Of a DNA stretch of 64,000 nucleotides, positions 18,341 to 28,588 are shown piece after piece. Each line of letters starts with the position of its first letter. Position 1 is the first letter of the stretch. Below the pieces are notes generated by a model. It searched no databases and had not been told where the DNA came from. It worked only from the letters and a program-made list of their open reading frames with translations. Origin of the DNA: Acidovorax sp. GW101-3H11 (GTDB lineage: Bacteria > Pseudomonadota > Gammaproteobacteria > Burkholderiales > Burkholderiaceae_C); the NCBI RefSeq assembly GCF_001633105.1, contig NZ_LUKZ01000009.1:222408-286407 (forward strand). Reading direction: 5' to 3'. The position numbers and the translations under genes were made by a program.

Positions 18341-18493
18341 ATGAAATACCCACTCTGGCTGGCGCGAGGGAGTCCACACCGAAGACCGCGCGAGCGATGG
18401 CGATGCACAGGCCCGCCGCGCTCTTCATCTGTCAGTACCCCATCTCCCATTTGGCAATTGCATACGAATTTAGAAACAGGAGCTCCAAGATGA
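18341..18493 (+). CDS. Bridging mini-ORF between ftsA and ftsZ (50 aa, hypothetical)
   Basis: ATG two bases after the ftsA stop; TGA overlapping the ftsZ ATG (ATGA, 18490-18493). The peptide begins MKYPLWLARGSPHRRPRERW and is rich in Arg, Pro and Ser. It spans the whole ftsA-ftsZ interval. ftsZ also has its own ribosome binding site (AGGAGCTCCAAG), so any coupling would be additional. Confidence 0.35.
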   Translation: MKYPLWLARGSPHRRPRERWRCTGPPRSSSVSTPSPIWQLHTNLETGAPR

Positions 18494-19731
18494 CCATCGA
18501 AATGATCGAAGCCGAAGAATTCAACCAGGGCACCCAGATCAAGGTGATCGGTGTGGGCGGCGGCGGCAGCAACGCCGTTGAGCACATGATTGCCCGCAGC
18601 GTGCAGGGCGTGGAGTTTGTCAGCGCCAATACCGATGCACAGGCGCTCACGCGCAGCTCGGCGCACCGTGTCATCCAGCTGGGTGGCAGCGGCCTGGGCG
18701 CGGGTGGCAAGCCTGAAAAGGCCCGCGATGCGGCCGAGGCCGCCGTGGAAGACATCCGCGACGCCATCTCGGGCGCGCACATGCTGTTCATCACGGCGGG
18801 CATGGGCGGTGGCACCGGCACGGGGGCGGCCCCCGTGATCGCGCGCATTGCCAAGGAAATGGGCATCCTGACCGTGGGTGTGGTGACCAAGCCTTTCGAC
18901 TGGGAAGGTGGCCGCCGCATGAAGAATGCCGACGACGGCCTGGCCGAACTCGAAGCCAATGTGGACTCGCTGATCGTGGTGCTCAACGAAAAGCTGCTCG
19001 ATGTGCTGGGTGACGACATCACCCAGGACGAGGCCTTTGCGCATGCCAACGACGTGCTCAAGAACGCCGTGGGCGGCATCGCTGAAATCATCAACGAGTA
19101 CGGCCAGGTGAACGTGGACTTTGAAGACGTGCGCACCGTGATGGGCGAGCCCGGCAAGGCCATGATGGGCACGGCCACGGCCAGCGGCCCCGACCGCGCA
19201 CGCATCGCTGCCGAGCAGGCCATCGCCTGCCCGCTGCTCGAAGGCATCGACCTGTCGGGCGCCAAGGGCGTGCTGGTGCTGGTCACGGCGAGCAAGGGCA
19301 GCCTCAAGTTGTCTGAGTCGCGCCAGGCCATGAACACCATCAACGCCTACGCATCGACCGACGCGCATGTGATCTTCGGCGCGGCCTACGACGAAACCCT
19401 GGGCGACGAGATCCGCGTGACCGTGGTGGCCACGGGCCTGTCGCGCGCCAATGCACGCCGCCAGCCGATCTCGGTGGTGCAGGGCGGCCTGCGCACGGGC
19501 ACGGACAACATGGCCTACCAGATGCCCGTGGCGGGTGTGGGCACGGTGGGCGGTGCCGTGGGCGTGCAAGGCGGCCATGCGGGCAGCGCGCAGGCCGACT
19601 ACGGCAGCATGTCGGTGCCCAGCGTGTGGCGCACCAACCGCACGCAGGCCGCAGCACGCGTCGATGCGCTGTCGTCCGGCGGCATGGACGACCTGGAGAT
19701 CCCGGCCTTCCTGCGCAAGCAAGCCGATTGA
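18490..19731 (+). CDS. ftsZ: FtsZ, tubulin-like division GTPase
   Basis: Forms the cytokinetic ring. It has 413 residues. The N-terminal IKVIGVGGGGSNAVEHMI is followed by the tubulin signature GGGTGTGAAPVIARIAKEMG and T7-loop region DFEDVRTVM. A variable linker (about 320-395) leads to the conserved C-terminal peptide DDLEIPAFLRKQAD that binds FtsA. The ATG at 18490 follows AGGAG by seven bases; the longer in-frame start at 18397 lies in the bridging region and was not used. It is the last gene of the dcw unit and is followed by an intrinsic terminator. Confidence 0.98.
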   Translation: MTIEMIEAEEFNQGTQIKVIGVGGGGSNAVEHMIARSVQGVEFVSANTDAQALTRSSAHRVIQLGGSGLGAGGKPEKARDAAEAAVEDIRDAISGAHMLFITAGMGGGTGTGAAPVIARIAKEMGILTVGVVTKPFDWEGGRRMKNADDGLAELEANVDSLIVVLNEKLLDVLGDDITQDEAFAHANDVLKNAVGGIAEIINEYGQVNVDFEDVRTVMGEPGKAMMGTATASGPDRARIAAEQAIACPLLEGIDLSGAKGVLVLVTASKGSLKLSESRQAMNTINAYASTDAHVIFGAAYDETLGDEIRVTVVATGLSRANARRQPISVVQGGLRTGTDNMAYQMPVAGVGTVGGAVGVQGGHAGSAQADYGSMSVPSVWRTNRTQAAARVDALSSGGMDDLEIPAFLRKQAD

Positions 19732-19784
19732 TTGATTGAGAGGGTGAGGCCCCGGTGCTCCCGGGGCTGAGCAAGCCTTCATCA

Positions 19785-19818
19785 AAAAACCCTGCCAGCT
19801 CACGCTGGCAGGGTTTTT
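19785..19818. terminator. Bidirectional intrinsic terminator after ftsZ
   Basis: Perfect 15-base inverted repeat (AAAAACCCTGCCAGC, loop TCAC, GCTGGCAGGGTTTTT) with A and T runs on the two sides, so it can stop both ftsZ and any minus-strand read-through from the chemoreceptor gene. A smaller CCCCGG hairpin lies just before it. Confidence 0.88.
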
Positions 19819-19915
19819 CTTTTGGGGGCGCCGAGGCGGGGGCGGTGGCGGGCTTCGCGGGTGCAGAGGCAGCCGCGCGGCAAAGTCACTGCTTCAGCCG
19901 TTCAAACTCAGGCCT

Positions 19916-21694
19916 TTAAAAGGACTCCCAGTCGTCGTTGTTGTCCGCCGCAGGCTTGGGGCTGCTGGCCTTGGGCGGCAGGGCCGCTGCCGGTTTGGGT
20001 GCCGGGGTTGCGGGGCGCGCTGCCGGGGCTTTGGCCAGGGCCGGGCGGGGCGCGGCGGCACGCACGGCGGGGGCGGCTGCTGGGGGCCGGGGGGCCGGGC
20101 GGCTGGCGGGCACGGAGGGCGCCGTGTGGCTGCCATTCACGCGGAACAGCGCAACCACCTGGGTGAGCTTCATGGCCTGCTCGCGCAGGCTGTCTGCAGC
20201 GGCAGCAGACTGCTCCACCAGCGCCGAGTTCTGCTGCGTCATCTGGTCCAGCTGGTTCACGGCGGTGTTGACCTGGGCGATGCCCTGGCTCTGCTCGGAG
20301 GTGGCCGAGCGGATCTCTCCGATGATGTCCGTCACGCGCTGAACGCTGTCCACGATCTCGGTCATGGTGGCGCCTGCATTGCCCACCAGCTGGGTGCCCG
20401 ATGCGACCTTTTCCACGGACGCATCAATCAGCGCCTTGATCTCCTTGGCGGCTGCAGCGCTGCGCTGGGCCAGGCTGCGCACCTCGCTGGCCACCACCGC
20501 AAAACCGCGCCCCTGTTCGCCCGCGCGGGCGGCTTCCACCGCAGCGTTGAGCGCCAGGATGTTGGTCTGGAACGCGATGCCGTCGATCACGCCGATGATG
20601 TCGCTGATCTTGTTGCTGCTGGCGTTGATGTCCTGCATGGTGGACACCACGCGGGACACCACCTCGCCCCCCCGTGCCGCCACGGCGGCAGCGGATGTCG
20701 CCATCTGGTTGGCGGTCTGGGCCGAGTCCGAGGTCTGCTTGACGGTGCTGGTCAGCTCTTCCATGCTGCTGGCCGTGGTTTGCAGGTTGCTGGCCGTGTC
20801 TTCGGTGCGGTGGGCCAGATCGTTGTTGCCCTGGGCAATTTCGCCCGACGCCGTGGCAATGCTGTCCGTGGCCGACCGCACTTCAGTGACCAGCTTGCGC
20901 AACGAGGTGACCATGTGGGCCAGGCCGTCGAGCATCGAGCCGGGGTGGGAGGTCGGTATCTGCGCATCCAGGTTGCCTTCGGCCACTTCCTGCATGATGG
21001 CGATGGCCTCGGTGGGCTCGCCGCCGATCTGGCGCAGCACAGAGCGCGACACGATCAGGCCAATCGCCCCCACCACCAGGAACACCACCACCACCAGCGC
21101 CAGGCTGGACCACAGGGCTTTTTGCAGCAGGGCATCCACGTCATCGGTGTACAGGCCCGAGCCCACCATCCAGTTCCAGCCATCCACCCGCACGATGTAC
21201 TGCAGCTTGGGCACGGCGGTTGTCTGGCCGGGGCGGGCAAACATGGTGGGCACAAACGCCTTGCCGTCCTTGCTGCTGCGCAGGCCGTTCACAAGCAGGC
21301 CGATGATGTCCACGCCCGAGCCGTCCTTGACCTTGCCCAGCATGTCCTGCCCATCCCATTCGGGCTTGAAGGGGTGCATCACCCCCACACCTTCGGTGGT
21401 CCAGATGTAGAAGTATTCGGTCTTGCCCTCGGGGCCGCCGTAGCGCGCCAGGCGCAGGGCCTCCTTGGCGGCTTTCTGGGCTTCTTCCTGCGGCATGGCG
21501 CCGCTGGCCGCCTTGGCCTGGTAGGCCGCCACGATGCTGTGCGCGGACTGGACGGCCGTGGTCAGCAGGTCTTTGCGTGATTCACTGATGAGTCGGCGCT
21601 CCTGCAGCAGGGACATGATGGCCATGATCAGCAGCGCAGCAAGTGCGGTGCCGATCATGAGCATGATTTTCATTTTGAAGCTGAGCTTGCTCAT
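19916..21694 (-). CDS. Methyl-accepting chemotaxis protein with single Cache sensor domain
   Basis: Membrane chemoreceptor that signals through CheW/CheA. It has 592 residues from the ATG at 21694, which follows a GGAG site; an upstream in-frame start adds a non-conserved stretch. Order: transmembrane helix 1 (about 8-28), periplasmic single-Cache domain (about 35-190, with KTEYFYIWTTEGVGVMHPF and GWNWMVGSGLYTDDVD), helix 2 (about 197-217), HAMP, then the methylated helical bundle with hairpin tip [21 protein letters not shown] Pro/Ala-rich linker of about 60 residues ends in DDWESF, matching the NWETF-type pentapeptide that tethers CheR and CheB. The ligand is unknown. It stands alone, between the ftsZ terminator and lpxC. 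Confidence 0.93.
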   Translation of the reverse strand: MSKLSFKMKIMLMIGTALAALLIMAIMSLLQERRLISESRKDLLTTAVQSAHSIVAAYQAKAASGAMPQEEAQKAAKEALRLARYGGPEGKTEYFYIWTTEGVGVMHPFKPEWDGQDMLGKVKDGSGVDIIGLLVNGLRSSKDGKAFVPTMFARPGQTTAVPKLQYIVRVDGWNWMVGSGLYTDDVDALLQKALWSSLALVVVVFLVVGAIGLIVSRSVLRQIGGEPTEAIAIMQEVAEGNLDAQIPTSHPGSMLDGLAHMVTSLRKLVTEVRSATDSIATASGEIAQGNNDLAHRTEDTASNLQTTASSMEELTSTVKQTSDSAQTANQMATSAAAVAARGGEVVSRVVSTMQDINASSNKISDIIGVIDGIAFQTNILALNAAVEAARAGEQGRGFAVVASEVRSLAQRSAAAAKEIKALIDASVEKVASGTQLVGNAGATMTEIVDSVQRVTDIIGEIRSATSEQSQGIAQVNTAVNQLDQMTQQNSALVEQSAAAADSLREQAMKLTQVVALFRVNGSHTAPSVPASRPAPRPPAAAPAVRAAAPRPALAKAPAARPATPAPKPAAALPPKASSPKPAADNNDDWESF

Positions 21695-21913
21695 GGTGTG
21701 CGTTCTCCGGTGGGGCGGCGTCTGTCGGTCTCTGTGGGCTGTCACTTTGTGTTTGCAGGGTGCGCCGGGGCGCTGCCGCCAGAGGATTGTGCGGCGAACG
21801 CCGGGCCGGGCGCAGTATGTGAAAACGCGGCGATAGCTCTACCTACCCGGCATGCCGAGGGCCGCAAAACCTCAGGGTGTACGGGGCAGGGGCCCAGAAA
21901 CTAAAATGCGCGG

Positions 21914-22837
21914 ATGCTCCAGCAACGCACCCTCAAGACCTTGACCCGCGCCGTTGGCGTCGGACTGCACAGCGGCCAGCGGGTCGAACTGACGCTGCGC
22001 CCGGCCCAGCCGGACACCGGCATCGTCTTCCGCCGGGTGGACCTGCCCCAGCCCGTGGACATCCCGATCCGGGCCGAGGCCGTGACGGACACGCGGCTGG
22101 CCTCCACCATTGCGGTGGGCAGTGCCAAGGTGCACACGGTGGAGCACCTGATGTCGGCCTGCGCTGGGCTCGGAATCGACAACCTGTATGTGGATATCAC
22201 GGCCGAAGAGGTGCCCATCCTCGATGGCTCTTCGGCATCGTTCGTGTTCCTGCTGCAGAGTGCGGGCGTCGAATTGCAGAACGCCCCCAAGCGCTTCATC
22301 CGCGTGACCCGACCCGTCGAGGTGCGCGAGGGCGACGGTGCCAATGCCAAGTGGGCGCGCCTCACGCCGTACCACGGCTACAAGCTCAGTTTCGAGATCG
22401 ACTTCGATCACCCGGCCGTGGACTCCACCGGCCAGCGCGTGGAGTTCGACATGGGCGCCGGCAACTACAGCCGCGACATCGCCCGTGCCCGCACCTTCGG
22501 CTTCACACGCGATGTGGAAATGATGCGCTCCAACGGCCTGGCGCTGGGCGGTGGGCTGGACAACGCCATCGTGATGGACGACTACAAGGTGCTCAACAGC
22601 GACGGCCTGCGCTACGACGACGAGTTTGTGAAGCACAAGATCCTGGACGCCATGGGCGACCTGTACCTCATCGGCAAGCCCTTGCTGGCGGCCTACAGCG
22701 CCTTCCGCTCGGGCCATGGCATGAACAACCTGCTGCTGCGCGAACTGCTGGCCCAGCGCGATGCGTGGGAGGTGGTCACCTTCGAGGATGAGCGCCAGGC
22801 CCCCACCGGTTTTGCGCAGCCCGTGCGCGCCTGGTAG
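21914..22837 (+). CDS. lpxC: LpxC, UDP-3-O-acyl-GlcNAc deacetylase
   Basis: Zinc enzyme catalysing the committed step of lipid A synthesis. It has 307 residues. N-terminal [19 protein letters not shown] is the family opening, [18 protein letters not shown] carries the first zinc histidine, and the C-terminal [13 protein letters not shown] and [13 protein letters not shown] hold the remaining zinc ligands and the catalytic residues. lpxC often follows ftsZ directly; here a chemoreceptor lies between them. The upstream 219 bases are shared with the divergent chemoreceptor gene, and no clear promoter was identified there. Confidence 0.97.
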   Translation: MLQQRTLKTLTRAVGVGLHSGQRVELTLRPAQPDTGIVFRRVDLPQPVDIPIRAEAVTDTRLASTIAVGSAKVHTVEHLMSACAGLGIDNLYVDITAEEVPILDGSSASFVFLLQSAGVELQNAPKRFIRVTRPVEVREGDGANAKWARLTPYHGYKLSFEIDFDHPAVDSTGQRVEFDMGAGNYSRDIARARTFGFTRDVEMMRSNGLALGGGLDNAIVMDDYKVLNSDGLRYDDEFVKHKILDAMGDLYLIGKPLLAAYSAFRSGHGMNNLLLRELLAQRDAWEVVTFEDERQAPTGFAQPVRAW

Positions 22838-22844
22838 CGCTGCG

Positions 22845-23021
22845 ATGCTGATCTTCCGCTGGCTGGCCATGCTGCTGCTTCTGGCGGCGGCCGTGTCGTT
22901 TGCGTTTTATGCCGGTACCGGGCAGGCGCGCTATAAGCGCCTGGGGCTGGTCATTCTCAAATGGACGGTGATTGCAACCGTCTTCTTCTTTGCGGTGATC
23001 CTCATCGGCCGCCTGGCCTGA
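22845..23021 (+). CDS. Small two-helix membrane protein (58 aa), unknown function
   Basis: Starts at ATG 22845, seven bases after the lpxC stop, so it is probably cotranscribed with lpxC. Two hydrophobic segments (about 5-24, RWLAMLLLLAAAVSFAFYAG, and 36-55, LKWTVIATVFFFAVILIG) are joined by a short basic loop (TGQARYKRLGL). It resembles small conserved membrane proteins encoded after lpxC in related bacteria, but no function can be assigned. Confidence 0.7.
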   Translation: MLIFRWLAMLLLLAAAVSFAFYAGTGQARYKRLGLVILKWTVIATVFFFAVILIGRLA

Positions 23022-23079
23022 GCTTCTGACCGCACGGGCTCTGCCGCCCCGTTTTTCCTCTGCCCTATACTCGCGCCTG

Positions 23080-25228
<2,149 letters not shown>

Positions 25229-25251
25229 ACGGCTGGATAAGAACGGCTACT

Positions 25252-25287
25252 GGCCCCGTGGTTTCCCTACAAAAGGGCCACGGGGCC
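25252..25287 (+). terminator. Stem-loop after thiC, possible terminator
   Basis: GGCCCCGTGG (25252-25261) pairs with CCACGGGGCC (25278-25287), and an inner CCCT/AGGG extends the stem. There is no run of T after it, so termination strength is uncertain. Confidence 0.4.
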
Positions 25288-25380
25288 GTGCTTACCCTGT
25301 GCGGCGGGGGCAGCGGCTGGGCCTATATTTCCCCCAACGTCCGGCCCAGAAAGGCCGGTTGGTGGGTGTGGCACCAAATT

Positions 25381-25389
25381 TGCTATGCT
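25381..25389 (+). promoter_or_regulatory. Candidate extended -10 promoter of the second chemoreceptor
   Basis: TGCTATGCT (extended -10) with a weak TTGGTG 19 bases upstream. The start would be near 25396, 26 bases before the gene. No sigma-28 motif was found. Confidence 0.35.
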
Positions 25390-25421
25390 GGGTAATCTGT
25401 TAAAAATTGTAAGGAAGAGCC

Positions 25422-27074
25422 ATGAATGCTCTCGGCCGCTTCTCCATCCGCACGCGTCTCTATTTCGGAACCGTCTTTTCCCTGATTCTTCTGGTCGTCA
25501 TTGGCGCGATGGGTTATGTGGCCCTGGACCGCACGCGTGGCACGCTGCAGGTGCTGTTCTCCGAGCGGGTACAGACGCTGACCGACATGTCCGAGCTGCG
25601 CACCACCCTGGGTGACCTGCGCCGGACTGAAAAAGACATCATCATCAATTTCAACAACTCGGTCGAGGTGTCTGCCCTGCGCGAGTCCTGGGCCAAGACC
25701 CTGGCTTCGCTGCGCAAGAGCCTGGCCGATGTGCGCCAGGTGCAGTCGGGCGACGCCGCGTTTGTGGCCTCCATCGACAAGTCGCTGGACGAGATCAAGC
25801 AGTACGAAACCGGCATCTCCCCCATCTTCGAGAAAATCGAAGGTGCGCAGCTCGATGGCGCGGGCGGCGGCGCCTATGCCGACCGCTTCAAGGTGCACAT
25901 GGAGGCCACCGACAAGCTGTTCTCCAGCCTGGCCAGCTCGGCCCGCACGCAGATGGATGAGGCCCGCGCGGGCGTCGAGTCGCGCACCTCCACCATGTCG
26001 GCGCTGATCGGCATCGGGCTGGTGCTGGGGCTGGCGGTGCTGATCCCGCTCACCTTCTTCAGCGTGCGCTCCATCACCAAGTCGCTGGGCCAGGCCCAGG
26101 AGCTGGCCGAGCGCATCGCCAGCGGCGACCTGTCTCGCGATGTGGCGGCCATGAACCAGGACGAGGTGGGCCAGCTGGTGGGCGCCATGGGCCGCATGCA
26201 GGACGCATTGCGCGGCCTGGTGCGCCAGGTGCAGGACGCAGCGGGCAACATCTCCACCGCCAGCTCCGAGATCGCCAGCGGCAACCACGACCTGAGCCAC
26301 CGCACCGAGCAGACGGCGGCCAACCTGGAAGAAACCGCCTCGTCGATGGAAGTGCTGACCAGCACGGTGCAGCAAAGTGCCCAGTCATCGCGCCAGGCCA
26401 GCGACTTCGCCTCGTCGGCCGCCGAAGTGGCAGCGCGCGGCGGTGCCGTGGTGTCGCAGGTGGTGACCACCATGGATCAGATCACCACCAGCTCGCGCAA
26501 GATTGCCGACATCACCGGCGTGATCGACTCCATCGCGTTTCAGACCAACATCCTTGCGCTCAATGCCGCCGTGGAAGCAGCGCGCGCGGGCGAGCAAGGC
26601 CGGGGTTTTGCCGTGGTGGCCAGCGAAGTGCGCAACCTGGCGCAGCGCAGCGCCGAGGCGGCCAAGGAGATCAAGGGCCTGATCGGTTCGTCGGTGGAGC
26701 GGGTCGAAGACGGCTCGCGCCTGGTGAGCCAGGCCGGCCAGACCATGACCGAGATCGTGAGCAGCGTGCGCCGCGTGTCGGACATCATTGCCGAGATCAC
26801 CGCCTCGTCGGCCGAGCAAAGCGACAACATCGGCCAGATCAGCCAGTCGGTCACGCAGCTTGACCAGATGACGCAGCAGAACGCCGCGCTGGTGGAGGAA
26901 TCTACGGCCGCGTCCGAATCCCTCAGGGAGCAGGCGCACCACCTGACCAATGCGGTCAGCCAGTTCAAGCTGCAGGACGGCGTGGCCTCGGCGTATGCCA
27001 TGCCCGCACCGGTGGCATCGCCCTCCCCGGCCGTGGCCCAGGTGGCTCGCCGATCAGCGCTGCAGATCCGGTAG
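25422..27074 (+). CDS. Methyl-accepting chemotaxis protein with four-helix-bundle sensor
   Basis: Chemoreceptor of 550 residues. Order: transmembrane helix 1 (about 12-33), a periplasmic 4HB_MCP-type helical domain (about 34-190), transmembrane helix 2 (about 193-214), HAMP, and a signalling bundle with tip [20 protein letters not shown]. The C-terminus ends ARRSALQIR and has no NWETF-type pentapeptide, unlike the receptor at 19916-21694, so adaptation enzymes are probably recruited differently. The ATG at 25422 has a ribosome binding site (AAGGAAGAG). The ligand is unknown. Confidence 0.93.
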   Translation: MNALGRFSIRTRLYFGTVFSLILLVVIGAMGYVALDRTRGTLQVLFSERVQTLTDMSELRTTLGDLRRTEKDIIINFNNSVEVSALRESWAKTLASLRKSLADVRQVQSGDAAFVASIDKSLDEIKQYETGISPIFEKIEGAQLDGAGGGAYADRFKVHMEATDKLFSSLASSARTQMDEARAGVESRTSTMSALIGIGLVLGLAVLIPLTFFSVRSITKSLGQAQELAERIASGDLSRDVAAMNQDEVGQLVGAMGRMQDALRGLVRQVQDAAGNISTASSEIASGNHDLSHRTEQTAANLEETASSMEVLTSTVQQSAQSSRQASDFASSAAEVAARGGAVVSQVVTTMDQITTSSRKIADITGVIDSIAFQTNILALNAAVEAARAGEQGRGFAVVASEVRNLAQRSAEAAKEIKGLIGSSVERVEDGSRLVSQAGQTMTEIVSSVRRVSDIIAEITASSAEQSDNIGQISQSVTQLDQMTQQNAALVEESTAASESLREQAHHLTNAVSQFKLQDGVASAYAMPAPVASPSPAVAQVARRSALQIR

Positions 27075-27125
27075 CCGCAGATTTTTCAGGCTTTTAGGCC
27101 GTCTGCGCGCGGCCAGTATGTCTTG

Positions 27126-27150
27126 ATTGCTATTAAATATGTAGCAATTC
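27126..27150 (+). repeat. AT-rich dispersed repeat, partial copy
   Basis: ATTGCTATTAAATATGTAGC, then AATTC. It is nearly identical to the left end of the copy at 52609-52668. It lies between the convergent ends of the chemoreceptor gene and gspE; the rest of 27075-27181 shows nothing else clear. Confidence 0.5.
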
Positions 27151-27181
27151 AGTCCTGCGCCAATCCAGTCCCGATCCCGCG

Positions 27182-28570
27182 TCAATCCCGCGTCACACGC
27201 AGCACTTCTTCGCGGCTGGTGATACCTGCTGCGATCAGGCGCTCGCCATCTTCGCGCATCAGGGCCATGCCATCGGCCATGGCGGCGGCGCGGATGTCGG
27301 CCTCGGCGGCCTGGTTGTGGATCTGTGCGCGGATGGCATCGTTCGTCACCAGCAGCTCGAACACGCCCGTGCGGCCCGCGTAGCCCGTGTGGCCACAGGC
27401 ATCACAGCCCGTGCCGTGGCAGTGGCTGCAGTATTTGCGCACCAGCCGCTGGGCCAGCACGCCCAGCAAAGATGACGACAGCAGGAAGGGCTCCACGCCC
27501 ATGTCGGTCAGGCGCGTGACGGCGCTGGCGGCGTCGTTGGTGTGCAGCGTGGCCAGCACCAGGTGGCCCGTCAGCGAGGCCTGGATGGCGATCTGCGCGG
27601 TCTCGAAGTCGCGGATTTCGCCGATCATGATGATGTCCGGGTCCTGGCGCAGGATGGCGCGCAAGGCCTTGGCGAAGGTCAGGTCGATCTTGCTGTTGAC
27701 CTGGGTCTGGCCCACGCCCGGCAGCTCGTATTCGATGGGGTCTTCCACCGTCATGATGTTGTTGCGCGTGGCGTCCAGGCGCCCCAGGCCCGCATACAGC
27801 GTGGTGGTCTTGCCCGAGCCCGTGGGCCCGGTCACCAGGATGATGCCGTGTGGCTGGCTGATCAGGCCCTCAAAACGCCGCAGCGTGTCGCCCTGCATGC
27901 CCACGGACTCCAGGCTGAGCTTGCTTTCGCTCTTGTCCAGCAGGCGCAGCACCGCGCGTTCGCCATGGGCGCTGGGCAGGGTGGACACGCGCACGTCGAT
28001 GGCGCGGGTGCCCAGGCGCAGGCTGATGCGGCCGTCCTGCGGCAGGCGCTTCTCGGAGATGTCCAGGTCGGCCATGATCTTCAGGCGCGAGATCAGGGCC
28101 GCGTGCAGCGCGCGGTTGGGCTGCACCACTTCGCGCAGCGTGCCGTCTACCCGAAAGCGCACGCTCGAATGCCGCTCGTACGGCTCGATGTGGATGTCGC
28201 TCGCGCCGTCACGTGCAGCCTGCGTGAGCAGGGCGTTGAGCATGCGGATGATGGGCGCATCGCCCGCCGATTCCAGCAAGTCCTCGACGGCGGGCAGCTC
28301 CTGCATCATGCGCGAGAGGTCAGCGTCGCTTTCGACCTCGCTGACCACCGTGGCGGCGCTCGATTCGCTGTGCGAATAGGCCGCGCTGATGCGCTGGGCC
28401 AGGCCGGGCGCATCGAGCGGCAGCAGCTGCTGCACGGGGTGCTTGCGCAGCACCTCGGACAGCGCACCCGCGTCGGGGCTGGGGCCATGCCACAGCACAA
28501 GCTGGTGGCCGTCATCCTCCAGCAGCAGCTGGGCCGTGCGGGCAAAGGCGTAGGGCAGGGGGTGGCGCAT
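27182..28570 (-). CDS. gspE: GspE, type II secretion ATPase
   Basis: Hexameric cytoplasmic ATPase that drives pseudopilus assembly. The 462 residues comprise an N-terminal domain that binds GspL, then the catalytic core: SDIHIEPYERHSSVRFRVDG, Walker A GPTGSGKTTTLYAGLG, Asp box TVEDPIEYELPG, Walker B RQDPDIIMIGEIRD and His box SLTGHLVLATLHTNDA. The zinc motif CSHCHGTGCDACG is compact (C-x2-C-x4-C-x2-C), much shorter than in E. coli or Vibrio GspE. Last gene of the minus-strand gsp operon; gspF, often adjacent to gspE, is absent. Confidence 0.96.
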   Translation of the reverse strand: MRHPLPYAFARTAQLLLEDDGHQLVLWHGPSPDAGALSEVLRKHPVQQLLPLDAPGLAQRISAAYSHSESSAATVVSEVESDADLSRMMQELPAVEDLLESAGDAPIIRMLNALLTQAARDGASDIHIEPYERHSSVRFRVDGTLREVVQPNRALHAALISRLKIMADLDISEKRLPQDGRISLRLGTRAIDVRVSTLPSAHGERAVLRLLDKSESKLSLESVGMQGDTLRRFEGLISQPHGIILVTGPTGSGKTTTLYAGLGRLDATRNNIMTVEDPIEYELPGVGQTQVNSKIDLTFAKALRAILRQDPDIIMIGEIRDFETAQIAIQASLTGHLVLATLHTNDAASAVTRLTDMGVEPFLLSSSLLGVLAQRLVRKYCSHCHGTGCDACGHTGYAGRTGVFELLVTNDAIRAQIHNQAAEADIRAAAMADGMALMREDGERLIAAGITSREEVLRVTRD

Positions 28571-28588
28571 GGTCGTCGGTCTGCCTGC

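Noticed and set aside
18453..18480. A separate ftsZ promoter (TTGGCA followed by an AT-rich stretch)
   Set aside because: No acceptable -10 element lies at the right spacing from TTGGCA, so it was not listed.
21695..21913. Sigma-28 promoter for the chemoreceptor gene
   Set aside because: No TAAAGTTT or GCCGATAA-type elements could be found on the minus strand; the same holds for the receptor at 25422.
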